Shown here piece by piece: positions 1-6,391 of a stretch of DNA of 12,520 nucleotides; position 1 is the first letter of the stretch; each line of letters starts with the position of its first letter. The DNA comes from Chitinophagaceae bacterium (GTDB taxonomy: Bacteria > Bacteroidota > Bacteroidia > Chitinophagales > Chitinophagaceae). Below the pieces are notes generated by a model that worked only from the letters and a program-made list of their open reading frames with translations, searched no databases and was not told where the DNA came from. The stretch is taken from assembly GCA_019747455.1 (NCBI GenBank), contig JAIEQT010000450.1:1-12520 (forward strand), in the 5' to 3' direction. Position numbers and translations under genes: made by a program.

Positions 1-323
1 AAACCAATGAGCCTATAGGGAGTTCCCGATTCTACACGTACAATGAAATAGAAAGCAGTATTGAAATCGGTTATACTTTTTATGCTCGCCGTTGCTGGGG
101 TTTGCCCTACAACCGTTCTGCGAAAAAACTTATGATCGATCATGCCTTCCAATATGTAGATAATGTTTTATTTAGCATTGGGGCGAATAATATTCGTTCC
201 CAAAAAGCCATAGAAAAAATTGGCGCTACAAAGGTTGGCGAAAAAGCCATTGCTTATTACGGCGAAGTAGATAACTTGAACTATATATACGCCATTACAA
301 AAAATAATTGGAAAGGATTATGA
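1..323 (+). CDS. GNAT family N-acetyltransferase, C-terminal part (5' end outside window)
   Basis: The reading frame is open from the window edge (first whole codon at position 3) to TGA at 321-323, about 106 residues. The segment EIGYTFYARRCWGLPYN is typical of the RimJ/RimL-like branch of the GNAT fold: it is the beta-strand ending in the acetyl-CoA pyrophosphate loop (W-G-x-x-Y-N). It is followed by the helix NRSAKKLMIDHAF and by the C-terminal signature NNIRSQKAIEKIGATKVGE, in which asparagine and serine residues line the CoA pocket. An internal TTG at 102 is not a credible start because the conserved strand lies before it. The enzyme should transfer an acetyl group to an amino group. The substrate (protein N-terminus, amino acid or small amine) cannot be told. 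Its stop overlaps the next start (ATGA at 320-323), so the two genes are probably translationally coupled. Confidence 0.85.
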   Translation, partial: TNEPIGSSRFYTYNEIESSIEIGYTFYARRCWGLPYNRSAKKLMIDHAFQYVDNVLFSIGANNIRSQKAIEKIGATKVGEKAIAYYGEVDNLNYIYAITKNNWKGL

Positions 324-790
324 ATATACCAACACCCATAGAAAAATTATTGGCTGAATTGACGGTTTATATCCCTCAAGCCGAAAAAATCAATACCAGT
401 ATTTCTGCAGCCTCTGTTTCCTGGCATATTGCGCATTCCTTAAAAGTAATGGCATCGGTAGGCACCAATATCCAAAAAACAGATCCCGCCGATTACAAAC
501 CAGTATGGAATATCAAGAAACTTATAGGATTACAATTCAAATATTTCCCGCGAGGCAAGGCAAAAGCACCGAAATATGTATTGCCTGAAAAAGAATACAC
601 GGAACCGGAGCTCCGTGCATTAATAGAAGAGGTAAAACAGATATGGGAGCCGGTATCCGCACTACCGAAAAATGTTTTTATCAAACACCATGTATTTGGT
701 CCACTCAATAGATCTGAAGCGATACGGTTTGTTGGCATCCATACACATCATCATGTGAAGATTATAAAGGACATTTTGGTCGATAGGTAG
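320..790 (+). CDS. DinB-superfamily / DUF1569-type protein
   Basis: I place the start at the ATG at 320, inside the ATGA overlap with the acetyltransferase gene and 4 bp after a purine-rich GAAAGG. A TTG at 308 would add four residues and is less likely. The 156-residue product has the pattern of the DUF1569/DinB four-helix bundle: SWHIAHSLKV at about 34-43 with histidines 36 and 39, HHVFGPLN at 123-130 followed by an acidic residue, and the histidine-rich final helix GIHTHHHVKIIKDI (139-152). In the DinB/YfiT fold, three histidines from these helices bind a divalent metal. Such proteins act as metal-dependent thiol transferases or have unknown roles. There is no signal peptide, so it is probably cytosolic. 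Co-transcription with the acetyltransferase is likely. A tandem repeat array begins 9 bp after its stop. Confidence 0.75.
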   Translation: MNIPTPIEKLLAELTVYIPQAEKINTSISAASVSWHIAHSLKVMASVGTNIQKTDPADYKPVWNIKKLIGLQFKYFPRGKAKAPKYVLPEKEYTEPELRALIEEVKQIWEPVSALPKNVFIKHHVFGPLNRSEAIRFVGIHTHHHVKIIKDILVDR

Positions 791-799
791 CAGAGGAAT

Positions 800-826
800 C
801 GTCGGAACGTCGGAGCGTCGGAACGT
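800..826. repeat. Tandem octamer array, unit CGTCGGAA
   Basis: Three units (CGTCGGAA, CGTCGGAG, CGTCGGAA) stand head to tail at 800-823, plus a partial fourth CGT. The period is 8 bp and one base differs in the middle copy. The array starts 9 bp after the stop of the DUF1569 gene. It is GC-richer than its surroundings and has no spacer sequences. Confidence 0.85.
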
Positions 827-852
827 ATAGCTACCATGCGTGTTATCGAGAG

Positions 853-951
853 ATGATCGAAAGTCTTGCCATTCTCTTCAAAAAAACAGATACGAATCTT
901 GCATTAGAGGCTGTTTGTAATAGTTATACTATCATAGTAATTAATTCTTAA
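853..951 (+). other. Candidate small ORF (32 aa), doubtful
   Basis: An ATG at 853 opens a 32-codon frame ending at TAA 949-951. The product begins MIESLAILFKKTDTNLALEA and ends VINS. The last codons and the stop lie in the TAATTCC-type heptamer array that follows. I do not recognise a family. The frame stays open upstream through the octamer array, so the start is uncertain. It could be a short protein, the remnant of a longer gene, or chance. It is recorded because this 184-bp gap otherwise holds only repeats. Confidence 0.15.
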
Positions 952-969
952 TTCCTAATTCCTAATTCT
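942..969. repeat. Tandem heptamer array, unit TAATTCC/TAATTCT
   Basis: Four consecutive 7-bp units read TAATTCT, TAATTCC, TAATTCC, TAATTCT, preceded by a partial TAAT at 938-941. The array lies 5 bp beyond the isocitrate dehydrogenase stop codon (minus strand, 975-977). The unit contains TAA on the plus strand and gives TAG across the junction on the minus strand. Because 7 is not a multiple of 3, the array stops all six reading frames. Confidence 0.9.
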
Positions 970-974
970 ACATT

Positions 975-2411
975 TTACTGCCCTTGTCCTAATGAAAACC
1001 CTTGTTTACCATCAAATGCATATAGGTTCTCTGTTTTCACCACATCAATTCCCTGTGCCTCAGCATTACCTAATAATTGAATAATGGTTTGCTTATTTAT
1101 TTGCGTGCCTTGTGTTGGCTTAAAACGGCAGCGCCAATGATCCGTACAGAATGTTTCTTCAAATCCATCGGGCCATACTTTAATACCTCTATTTGTGATC
1201 ATGCTTAGGGATACGCCTTCGATATTAACTTTTTCCACTAAGGCCGCTAATTCGTTGGGATTGGTTCCCGGCCAATGTACAAATAGATCCACCTCTTGTA
1301 ATTCTTTTACGGCAGGTGCCTTCCGCTTGTATTTTGGTAATACAAATGGTTTATCAGTTGCATAATTTACCGGCTTGAATACCTGTGGTATTTTACCCAA
1401 ATGAGCAATAACAGCATCCGCAAATTCTTTGGTACCAACTTTCTGTTTACTTACGCCTTCTTTATAAATATCATAGGTGTGTATCCCTGCTTCAATAGTA
1501 GCCAGCCATGCATTCTGAACACGCTCAGCAACCGCTGTTTGTCCGATATGATTCAACATCATAATTGCTCCTTGCAATAAACCGGAAGGGTTAGCCATAT
1601 TTTGTCCGGCTCTTCTGGGCGCTGATCCATGTATCGCTTCGAACATAGCGCAAGTTTCTCCGATATTAGCAGAACCCGCTAAACCCACAGAACCGGCGAT
1701 TTGTGCAGCAACATCCGATAATACATCACCATATAAATTGGGCATAACGATCACATCAAAAACCTCGGGGGTATCCGCCATTTTAGCGGCACCAATATCT
1801 ATGATCCAATGCTCATTTTCGATCTCGGGATATTCAGCCGCAATTTCATCAAATACTTGGTGGAACAAACCATCGGTTTGCTTCATAATATTGTCTTTGG
1901 TAAAACAGGTTACTTTTTTCCGTCCGTATTGTTTGGCATATTCAAAGGCATAACGAACAATTTTTTCGCAACCGGGTCTGCTTATCAGTTTCAAGCATTG
2001 AACCACTTCATCTGTTTGCTGGTGTTCTATACCCGCATATAGATCTTCTTCGTTCTCCCGTACAATTACCACATCCATAATCGGATGTTTGGTAGCTACA
2101 AAGGGGTGTAAGCTAACACAGGGACGAATATTGGCATACAAGCCTAAAAACTTACGAGTAGTTACATTTAAACTTTTATAGCCTCCACCTTGCGGTGTGG
2201 TGATAGGTGCTTTCAGGAATATTTTATTTCGGCGAATAATATCCCAACTTTCCTTGGCAATACCGGCTGTATTACCTGCTAAATACACTTTCTCCCCTAC
2301 TTCAATCTCTTCTGTTTCAATAGCGGCACCTGCTGCCATGATAATACGAAGGGTAGCATCCATAATTTCCGGACCGATACCATCTCCTTTAGCGATCGTT
2401 ATTTTCTGCAT
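975..2411 (-). CDS. icd: NADP-type isocitrate dehydrogenase, long Thermus-like form
   Basis: The 478-residue product belongs to the isocitrate/isopropylmalate dehydrogenase family and should oxidatively decarboxylate isocitrate to 2-oxoglutarate in the TCA cycle, in the cytosol. The N-terminal GDGIGPEI (9-16) is the family hallmark. Substrate residues align with E. coli Icd: S80, N82, R86, R96, R118 and Y125 (in VRENEEDLYAGIE), then K172 and the metal aspartates D229/D233 in NLYGDVLSDV. The coenzyme loop HGSAPRRAGQNMANPSG (261-277) has Arg-Arg where E. coli has Lys-Tyr, which fits NADP rather than NAD use. About 130 extra C-terminal residues (PKYKRKAPAVKEL onward) match the C-terminal domain of Thermus-type enzymes (about 496 residues). 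Start: ATG at 2411 without a Shine-Dalgarno. It is divergent from a LysR regulator 84 bp away. Confidence 0.92.
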   Translation of the reverse strand: MQKITIAKGDGIGPEIMDATLRIIMAAGAAIETEEIEVGEKVYLAGNTAGIAKESWDIIRRNKIFLKAPITTPQGGGYKSLNVTTRKFLGLYANIRPCVSLHPFVATKHPIMDVVIVRENEEDLYAGIEHQQTDEVVQCLKLISRPGCEKIVRYAFEYAKQYGRKKVTCFTKDNIMKQTDGLFHQVFDEIAAEYPEIENEHWIIDIGAAKMADTPEVFDVIVMPNLYGDVLSDVAAQIAGSVGLAGSANIGETCAMFEAIHGSAPRRAGQNMANPSGLLQGAIMMLNHIGQTAVAERVQNAWLATIEAGIHTYDIYKEGVSKQKVGTKEFADAVIAHLGKIPQVFKPVNYATDKPFVLPKYKRKAPAVKELQEVDLFVHWPGTNPNELAALVEKVNIEGVSLSMITNRGIKVWPDGFEETFCTDHWRCRFKPTQGTQINKQTIIQLLGNAEAQGIDVVKTENLYAFDGKQGFSLGQGQ

Positions 2412-2495
2412 TTTTTACTTGTTTAGACACAAAAATGCAATGAAATTTTAATTAATTTTATTTTATAATTTTAATAGAATGCATAAAAATAATTT
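2412..2495. promoter_or_regulatory. AT-rich divergent control region between icd and the LysR gene
   Basis: This 84-bp space separates two divergent starts and must hold both promoters. It is extremely AT-rich and contains the palindrome TTAATTAA at 2448-2455 in a run of A/T stretches with many possible T-N11-A LysR half-sites. On the minus strand CATTTTTG (2431-2438) is a near match to the Bacteroidota -7 element TAnnTTTG for icd. Divergent LysR regulators commonly bind such regions and control the neighbour. No single operator can be fixed by eye. Confidence 0.4.
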
Positions 2496-3416
2496 ATGAA
2501 TTATACAGTACATCAATTACAAGTATTTCTGCAAGTAGCCGGTTTACAGAGTGTAACAAAAGCCGCAGAAGCTTTACACCTTACCCAGCCTGCTATTTCC
2601 ATTCAACTTAAAAATTTTGAAAGCCAGTTTCCGGAACCACTTACCGAGATCATTGGCAGGAAATTATACCTTACCACACTGGGTAAAGAGGTAGTACCAT
2701 TAGCCCAGGCAGCCCTACAATCATTACAAGCATTGGATATCCGAAGTTCGGAAGAAGAACATATGTTGAAGGGCAAGCTCAACCTCTCCATTGTATCTAC
2801 GGGCAAATATGTGATGCCTTATTTTCTGCAAAGCTTTTTAGAAGCCAACCCATTAGTAGAGTTGAATATGGATGTTACAAATAAGGCCCGGGTAATTGAT
2901 AGTTTAGAAAAAAATGAAGTAGACTTTAGCCTGGTTTCCATACTCCCCGATCGATTGTCGATCGAAAAAATCAGTCTGATGCCTAATAAATTATTTTTAG
3001 TGGGGCCTTATCATCATAAATGGGATACTAAACAAACATTAAAAGCCTTAACCCATTTACCACTTATTTACAGGGAAATGGGATCCGGTACCCGACTCAC
3101 CATGGAGAAATTTCTTGAAAAACGAAAATTCAATACCGATAAAAAAATTGCTTTAAGTACCAATGAAGCGGTGAAGCAAGCCATCATCGCGAATTTGGGC
3201 TACTCGATCATGCCCTTAATTGGAATCAAACATGAATTGAAACAAAAAGATATACGCATCATCCCCTTCCCGGGCCTGCCCGTATCAACCACCTGGAATT
3301 TAATATGGCTGAAAGGAAAAAAACATACCAAAGTAGCCACAGCTTTTTTGCAACATCTTCGCGCAGAAAAAAACAGCATTATTGAGCAGCACTTCGCTTG
3401 GACGAACAACTATTAA
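2496..3416 (+). CDS. LysR-family transcriptional regulator (CbbR/RbcR-like)
   Basis: The 306-residue length and layout are standard for LysR regulators. The N-terminal winged helix-turn-helix spans about 4-62, with the recognition segment VTKAAEALHLTQPAISIQLK (20-39). A linker helix follows (LAQAALQSLQALD). The type-2 periplasmic-binding-like effector domain begins at about 90 (GKLNLSIVSTGKYVMPYFL). FLEANPLVELNMDV, EVDFSLVS and the late ANLGYSIMPLIGIKHEL are typical of that domain, and the fold resembles the CbbR/CysB-like branch. It is divergent from icd, so it may control that gene and itself. The co-inducer is unknown. ATG 2496 is the first in-frame start and has no Shine-Dalgarno. The 3' end abuts a heptamer array 4 bp after the stop and converges on hpd. 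Confidence 0.88.
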   Translation: MNYTVHQLQVFLQVAGLQSVTKAAEALHLTQPAISIQLKNFESQFPEPLTEIIGRKLYLTTLGKEVVPLAQAALQSLQALDIRSSEEEHMLKGKLNLSIVSTGKYVMPYFLQSFLEANPLVELNMDVTNKARVIDSLEKNEVDFSLVSILPDRLSIEKISLMPNKLFLVGPYHHKWDTKQTLKALTHLPLIYREMGSGTRLTMEKFLEKRKFNTDKKIALSTNEAVKQAIIANLGYSIMPLIGIKHELKQKDIRIIPFPGLPVSTTWNLIWLKGKKHTKVATAFLQHLRAEKNSIIEQHFAWTNNY

Positions 3417-3420
3417 AGAA

Positions 3421-3498
3421 AATCTTCAATCTGGAATCTGGAATCTGGAATCTGGAATCTGGAATCTGACTGTATTCAAAAATTACAGATTGAAGATT
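3421..3498. terminator. Putative bidirectional hairpin between lysR and hpd
   Basis: AATCTTCAATCTG at 3421-3433 and CAGATTGAAGATT at 3486-3498 are perfect 13-bp inverted copies made of opposing heptamer units, enclosing a 52-nt loop of AATCTGG repeats. Its place between two converging genes suits a shared transcript end. There is no U-tract, and the loop is long for an intrinsic terminator, so termination is inferred from position. Confidence 0.4.
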
Positions 3499-3507
3499 GA
3501 AGATTAT
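3421..3507. repeat. Double heptamer array between convergent genes (AATCTGG and AGATTGA)
   Basis: A first array at 3421-3469 has one AATCTTC unit, then five perfect AATCTGG units and a final AATCTGA, all with period 7. A second, oppositely oriented array at 3487-3507 has AGATTGA twice and AGATTAT. The second array reads TCAATCT on the minus strand. Each array starts within about 5 bp of a stop codon: lysR on the left, hpd on the right. Between them is only a 17-bp unique stretch. Confidence 0.92.
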
Positions 3508-3508
3508 A

Positions 3509-4603
3509 CTATAAGTTACCCCTACTCTCCTGCTCTCTTTCAATTGCTTCGAACAAGGCCTTGAAATTTCCTTTACCAAAACTCTTGGCGCCTTTTCGTT
3601 GAATGATCTCAAAAAACAAAGTGGGTCTGTCTTCCACCGGTTTTGTAAATATTTGAAGCAAGTATCCTTCATCATCCCTATCCACCAGAATACCCAACTC
3701 TTGTAGAGGTGTTAAATCTTCATCAATCTTTCCCACACGATCCAATAGATCATCGTAATAGGTACTTGGCACTTTCAAAAACTCAACACCCCTACTTTGT
3801 AAAGCTGTTACCGTACTTACAATATCATTAGTGGCAAGCGCTACGTGCTGACAACCCTCTCCATCATAATAATCGAGATATTCTTCTACCTGCGATTTTT
3901 TCTTTCCTTCCGCAGGTTCGTTGATAGGGAATTTCACAAAACCATTTCCGTTACTCATTACTTTACTCATGAGCGCAGAATATTCGGTAGAAATATCTTT
4001 ATCATCGAAACTCAAAATATTACGGAAGCCCATCACTTCTTCATAAAAATTAACCCATCTATTCATTTGATTCCAACCTACGTTACCCACGCAATGATCT
4101 ACATATAATAAACCCGTATCAATAGGATTATATATAGATTCCCATTTGCGATAGCCGGGCATGAACACTCCGTTGTAATTTTTTCTTTCGATAAATAAAT
4201 GAACCGTATCGCCATAGGTATGAATACCACTCATAATGAGCTCACCGGTTTCATCTTGTAAAGTTTGCGGTTCCATATAGCTTTTCGCACCACGTATGGT
4301 TGTTTGCTTCCAGGCATCTGTAGCATCATCTACTTTCAATGCCAGCATCTTTACACCATCTCCATGTTTATAAATATGATCGGCTATTTCGTTATGAGCA
4401 CGTAAGGGGGTAGTAAATACAAAAGTGAGTTTGTGTTGACGCAACGCATAACTGGCCCGGTCTTTAACACCGGTTTCGGGTCCGGCATAAGCCAAACTCT
4501 GAAAGCCAAAAGCAGTTTTATAAAAATGCGCCGCCTGCTTGGCATTGCCTACATAAAATTCAACATAATCGGTTCCCTGTAAGGGAAGGAAGTCGGTACT
4601 CAT
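3509..4603 (-). CDS. hpd: 4-hydroxyphenylpyruvate dioxygenase
   Basis: The 364-residue product has the two vicinal-oxygen-chelate domains of HPPD. It converts 4-hydroxyphenylpyruvate to homogentisate in tyrosine catabolism, using O2 and a single Fe(II). The predicted iron ligands are all present: H170 in YVDHCVGNV, H253 in GCQHVALATND, and E332 in LFFEIIQR. The C-terminal gate helix that closes the active site is visible as SFGKGNFKALFEAIEREQ (341-358). The N-terminal domain begins DYVEFYVGNAKQAAHFY, as in the family. Length is normal (about 350-390). Start is ATG at 4603. Its upstream side is filled by an octamer array, so the mRNA leader is unusual. The stop (3509-3511) lies 2 bp from a heptamer array. 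No other tyrosine-degradation gene lies in the window. Confidence 0.96.
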   Translation of the reverse strand: MSTDFLPLQGTDYVEFYVGNAKQAAHFYKTAFGFQSLAYAGPETGVKDRASYALRQHKLTFVFTTPLRAHNEIADHIYKHGDGVKMLALKVDDATDAWKQTTIRGAKSYMEPQTLQDETGELIMSGIHTYGDTVHLFIERKNYNGVFMPGYRKWESIYNPIDTGLLYVDHCVGNVGWNQMNRWVNFYEEVMGFRNILSFDDKDISTEYSALMSKVMSNGNGFVKFPINEPAEGKKKSQVEEYLDYYDGEGCQHVALATNDIVSTVTALQSRGVEFLKVPSTYYDDLLDRVGKIDEDLTPLQELGILVDRDDEGYLLQIFTKPVEDRPTLFFEIIQRKGAKSFGKGNFKALFEAIEREQESRGNL

Positions 4604-4607
4604 AATA

Positions 4608-4647
4608 AGTTATTGAGTTATTGAGTTATTGAGTTATTAAGTTATTG
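4608..4647. repeat. Tandem octamer array, unit AGTTATTG, in the hpd leader
   Basis: Five units with period 8 (AGTTATTG three times, AGTTATTA, AGTTATTG) lie directly upstream of the hpd start codon. On the mRNA strand they read CAATAACT repeats ending 4 nt before the ATG, where a ribosome binding site would normally be. No Shine-Dalgarno is visible. Confidence 0.9.
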
Positions 4648-4653
4648 GGTTGC

Positions 4654-4749
4654 GAGATACGGGTTACGGGATACGGGTTATGGGATACGCGTTAAGAACC
4701 CGAATCTCGTAACTCGTATCTCCTATCCCGAATCTCGTATCCTAACTCC
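4654..4749. repeat. Heptamer array that reverses orientation and can form a 24-bp hairpin
   Basis: At 4656-4697 six 7-bp units alternate GATACGG and GTTACGG-like forms. At 4701-4749 seven units of the reverse complement type follow (CGAATCT, CGTAACT, CGTATCT, CCTATCC, CGAATCT, CGTATCC, TAACTCC). The segment 4654-4677 pairs with 4699-4722 over 24 positions, with 21 Watson-Crick pairs, two G-T pairs and one mismatch, around a 21-nt loop. Transcription of hpd from upstream would place this hairpin in its leader. It has no U-tract on either side. Confidence 0.88.
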
Positions 4750-4825
4750 TAGTAAGTGCTTCCATCAACAGGCAATAACCAATGCGGAGATCATTAAATC
4801 GCTTATGAGGATAATCAGGAAGCAT
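4742..4825 (-). other. Candidate small ORF (27 aa) upstream of hpd, doubtful
   Basis: An ATG at 4825 opens a 27-codon frame ending in TAG inside the heptamer array. The product begins MLPDYPHKRFNDLRIGYCLL. It is preceded by the exact -7 motif TATTTTTG (4829-4836, minus strand), so it could be a leader peptide on the hpd transcript, a truncated gene remnant, or chance. I do not recognise a family. Confidence 0.2.
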
Positions 4826-4828
4826 GAG

Positions 4829-4836
4829 CAAAAATA
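4829..4836 (-). promoter_or_regulatory. Candidate -7 element (TATTTTTG) for the hpd direction
   Basis: The minus strand reads TATTTTTG, an exact match to the Bacteroidota sigma-ABfrA -7 consensus TAnnTTTG. No TTTG is seen at the usual 19-bp upstream spacing. If used, transcription would start near 4823 and give hpd a leader of roughly 220 nt that includes the small ORF, the hairpin and the octamer array. Confidence 0.4.
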
Positions 4837-4856
4837 AACAATTATAGGCATTTGGC

Positions 4857-4864
4857 TATCTTCG
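4857..4864 (+). promoter_or_regulatory. Candidate -7 element (TATCTTCG) for purK
   Basis: TATCTTCG matches TAnnTTTG at all but one position and lies 15 bp before the purK ATG, leaving a leader of about 10 nt. No clear -33 TTTG is present. The motif is back to back with the minus-strand candidate 20 bp to the left, so the two genes would share a compact divergent promoter. Confidence 0.45.
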
Positions 4865-4879
4865 CGTTAAATCATTTGT

Positions 4880-6001
4880 ATGAAAGTGGGTATTTTGGGG
4901 GGTGGACAATTAGGCCGAATGCTCTTACAAGCTGCGGCTAATTATACAGTGGAAACATTCGTATTGGAGAATGATGAACAGGCACCGGCAGCTCATTTAT
5001 GCAATCATTTTGTAAAAGGTGATATTAAAGATTTCAATACCGTGTATGAATTTGGTAAAAACCTGGATGCTATTACCATTGAGATAGAAGCGGTAAATGT
5101 GGATGCCTTAGAAAAATTAGAGCAAGAAGGGGTAAAAATTTTTCCCGGCACGCATGCTATCCGTACGATCAAAAATAAAATCACGCAAAAAGAATTTTAT
5201 CAAGCCAATCAAATACCAAGTCCGGATTTTGTTGTTACGCAATCTGCTGCTGATATCTCAAACCATACCCAACTACTCCCCGCCGTTCATAAGATTGGCG
5301 AAGGAGGCTATGATGGTAAGGGGGTTCAAATTATAGATTCCGAAAAAGATATAGCACTTGGCTTCAATGCACCTTCCGTATTAGAGAAGAAAGTAAAAAT
5401 TAAGCAAGAAATAGCCATGATAGTGGCCATGAATAGTAAAGGAGAAACGGCTATTTATCCACCTGCTGAAATGATTGTGAACCCTACGCTTAATTTATTA
5501 GACTATCAGTTGAGTCCGGCACAAATACCGGAGAAAGTACTATGGGTAGCCGAAGCCATTGCTATTAAATTAGTGAAAGCATTTAATAGTGCCGGATTAT
5601 TTGCGGTAGAATTATTTGTAGATCATAATGATGAAGTGTGGGTGAATGAAACAGCTCCAAGGGTGCATAATAGCGGACACCATACAATAGAAGCCAATCA
5701 TTCCAGTCAATATGATATGCTTTGGCGTATTATATTAGATTATCCTTTAGGCAATACCAATTCCATTTTACCCGCCGCTATTGTAAATCTTATAGGTGAA
5801 GATGGCTATACCGGAGATGCTTATTATGAAGGTTTAGAAGACGTGTTGAAACTAGACAATGCTTTTGTGCATATATACGGAAAGAAAACCACTAAGCCCG
5901 GCCGTAAAATGGGACATGTTACCATCATACATAAAGACTATTTAGATCTTACACATAATGCGAATAAGATAAAGCATACCATTAGGGTCATTAGTCACTA
6001 G
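4880..6001 (+). CDS. purK: 5-(carboxyamino)imidazole ribonucleotide synthase
   Basis: The 373-residue product is an ATP-grasp enzyme that carboxylates aminoimidazole ribonucleotide with bicarbonate and ATP to N5-CAIR, in de novo purine synthesis. The N-terminal MKVGILGGGQLGRMLLQAA (1-19) is the PurK signature. ITIEIEAVNVDALEKLE corresponds to the conserved TYEFENV strand, though with IEIEAV in place of the usual FE-N motif. HKIGEGGYDGKGVQII is the ATP-binding glycine-rich loop. GLFAVELFVDHNDEVWVNETAPRVHNSGHHTIEA carries the metal/ATP residues and the family motif NExAPRxHNSGHxT. The C-terminal domain ends near HIYGKKTTKPGRKMGHVTI. Length is normal. PurE, the usual partner, is not in the window. 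The last four codons (V-I-S-H) and the TAG stop are written in the heptamer array that continues downstream. Confidence 0.96.
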   Translation: MKVGILGGGQLGRMLLQAAANYTVETFVLENDEQAPAAHLCNHFVKGDIKDFNTVYEFGKNLDAITIEIEAVNVDALEKLEQEGVKIFPGTHAIRTIKNKITQKEFYQANQIPSPDFVVTQSAADISNHTQLLPAVHKIGEGGYDGKGVQIIDSEKDIALGFNAPSVLEKKVKIKQEIAMIVAMNSKGETAIYPPAEMIVNPTLNLLDYQLSPAQIPEKVLWVAEAIAIKLVKAFNSAGLFAVELFVDHNDEVWVNETAPRVHNSGHHTIEANHSSQYDMLWRIILDYPLGNTNSILPAAIVNLIGEDGYTGDAYYEGLEDVLKLDNAFVHIYGKKTTKPGRKMGHVTIIHKDYLDLTHNANKIKHTIRVISH

Positions 6002-6035
6002 TCAGTGGTCAGTGGTCAGTGGTCAGTGGTCAGTG
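5987..6035. repeat. Tandem heptamer array GTCAGTG overlapping the purK stop
   Basis: Seven consecutive 7-bp units read GTCATTA, GTCACTA, then GTCAGTG five times. The first two units lie inside the purK coding end and supply the residues VISH and the TAG stop at 5999-6001. The more uniform units lie outside the gene, as expected if coding constraint kept the first two different or if the array grew away from the gene. Confidence 0.93.
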
Positions 6036-6085
6036 GAAAACGATAGGGTTAAGAACAAAATTATTAGCTTTTTACAAAAAAGGTT

Positions 6086-6391
6086 TTATATTTTAATAGA
6101 GAGGTTTAAGTGCCCACCGAGTCCGAGCTCAACAATTTTATGCAAGGTAGATAATCGAGCTTCTTTGATATTATTCTCGATTTTTGAAATGTAAGATTTA
6201 GTTGTTCCAACCTTTTCTGCAAGCTCTTCCTGTGTTAGGCCTTTTTGAAGTCTAGCTTCTTGGAGCAACACCCCAATTTTAAAATTTTCATAACCCGACT
6301 CTAATTCATCACGTTTTTTTGTCCCGCGCTTTCCATAATTTTTTTCCTTGAATACTTCAAGTGTCATTAAGTTTTTATTTTTCGCTTTCAT
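6086..6391 (-). CDS. higA: HigA-like antitoxin, XRE-family helix-turn-helix
   Basis: The 101-residue product has a C-terminal XRE/Cro helix-turn-helix at about 37-92: IGVLLQEARLQKGLTQEELAEKVGTTKSYISKIE, with the two DNA-binding helices around TQEELAEKV and TKSYISKIE. The N-terminal KRGTKKRDELESGYENF is the part that typically contacts the toxin. It should neutralise the RelE-fold toxin encoded just upstream and, with it, repress the operon. ATG 6391 overlaps the toxin gene by 17 bp. A second ATG at 6367, just after the toxin stop, would give MTLEVFKEKNYGKRG and is also plausible. Toxin-first order is the HigBA arrangement. The stop is about 50 bp from the purK repeat array. Confidence 0.88.
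   Translation of the reverse strand: MKAKNKNLMTLEVFKEKNYGKRGTKKRDELESGYENFKIGVLLQEARLQKGLTQEELAEKVGTTKSYISKIENNIKEARLSTLHKIVELGLGGHLNLSIKI

Noticed and set aside
102..104. TTG start for the acetyltransferase
   Set aside because: Conserved GNAT residues (EIGYTFYARRCWG) are encoded before it, in the same frame, up to the window edge.
926..940. Hairpin terminator formed by TACTAT and ATAGTA
   Set aside because: The arms are only 6 bp, all AT apart from one G/C pair, and separated by a single base, so a stable RNA hairpin is unlikely.
3421..3507. CRISPR-like repeat array
   Set aside because: The units are 7 bp and directly adjacent with no spacers, and no cas gene is present. The same holds for the other arrays.
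3379..3675. Minus-strand ORF with PDSRFQIPDSR-like repeats
   Set aside because: The repeats come from translating the heptamer array out of frame. The rest overlaps hpd and lysR in other frames.
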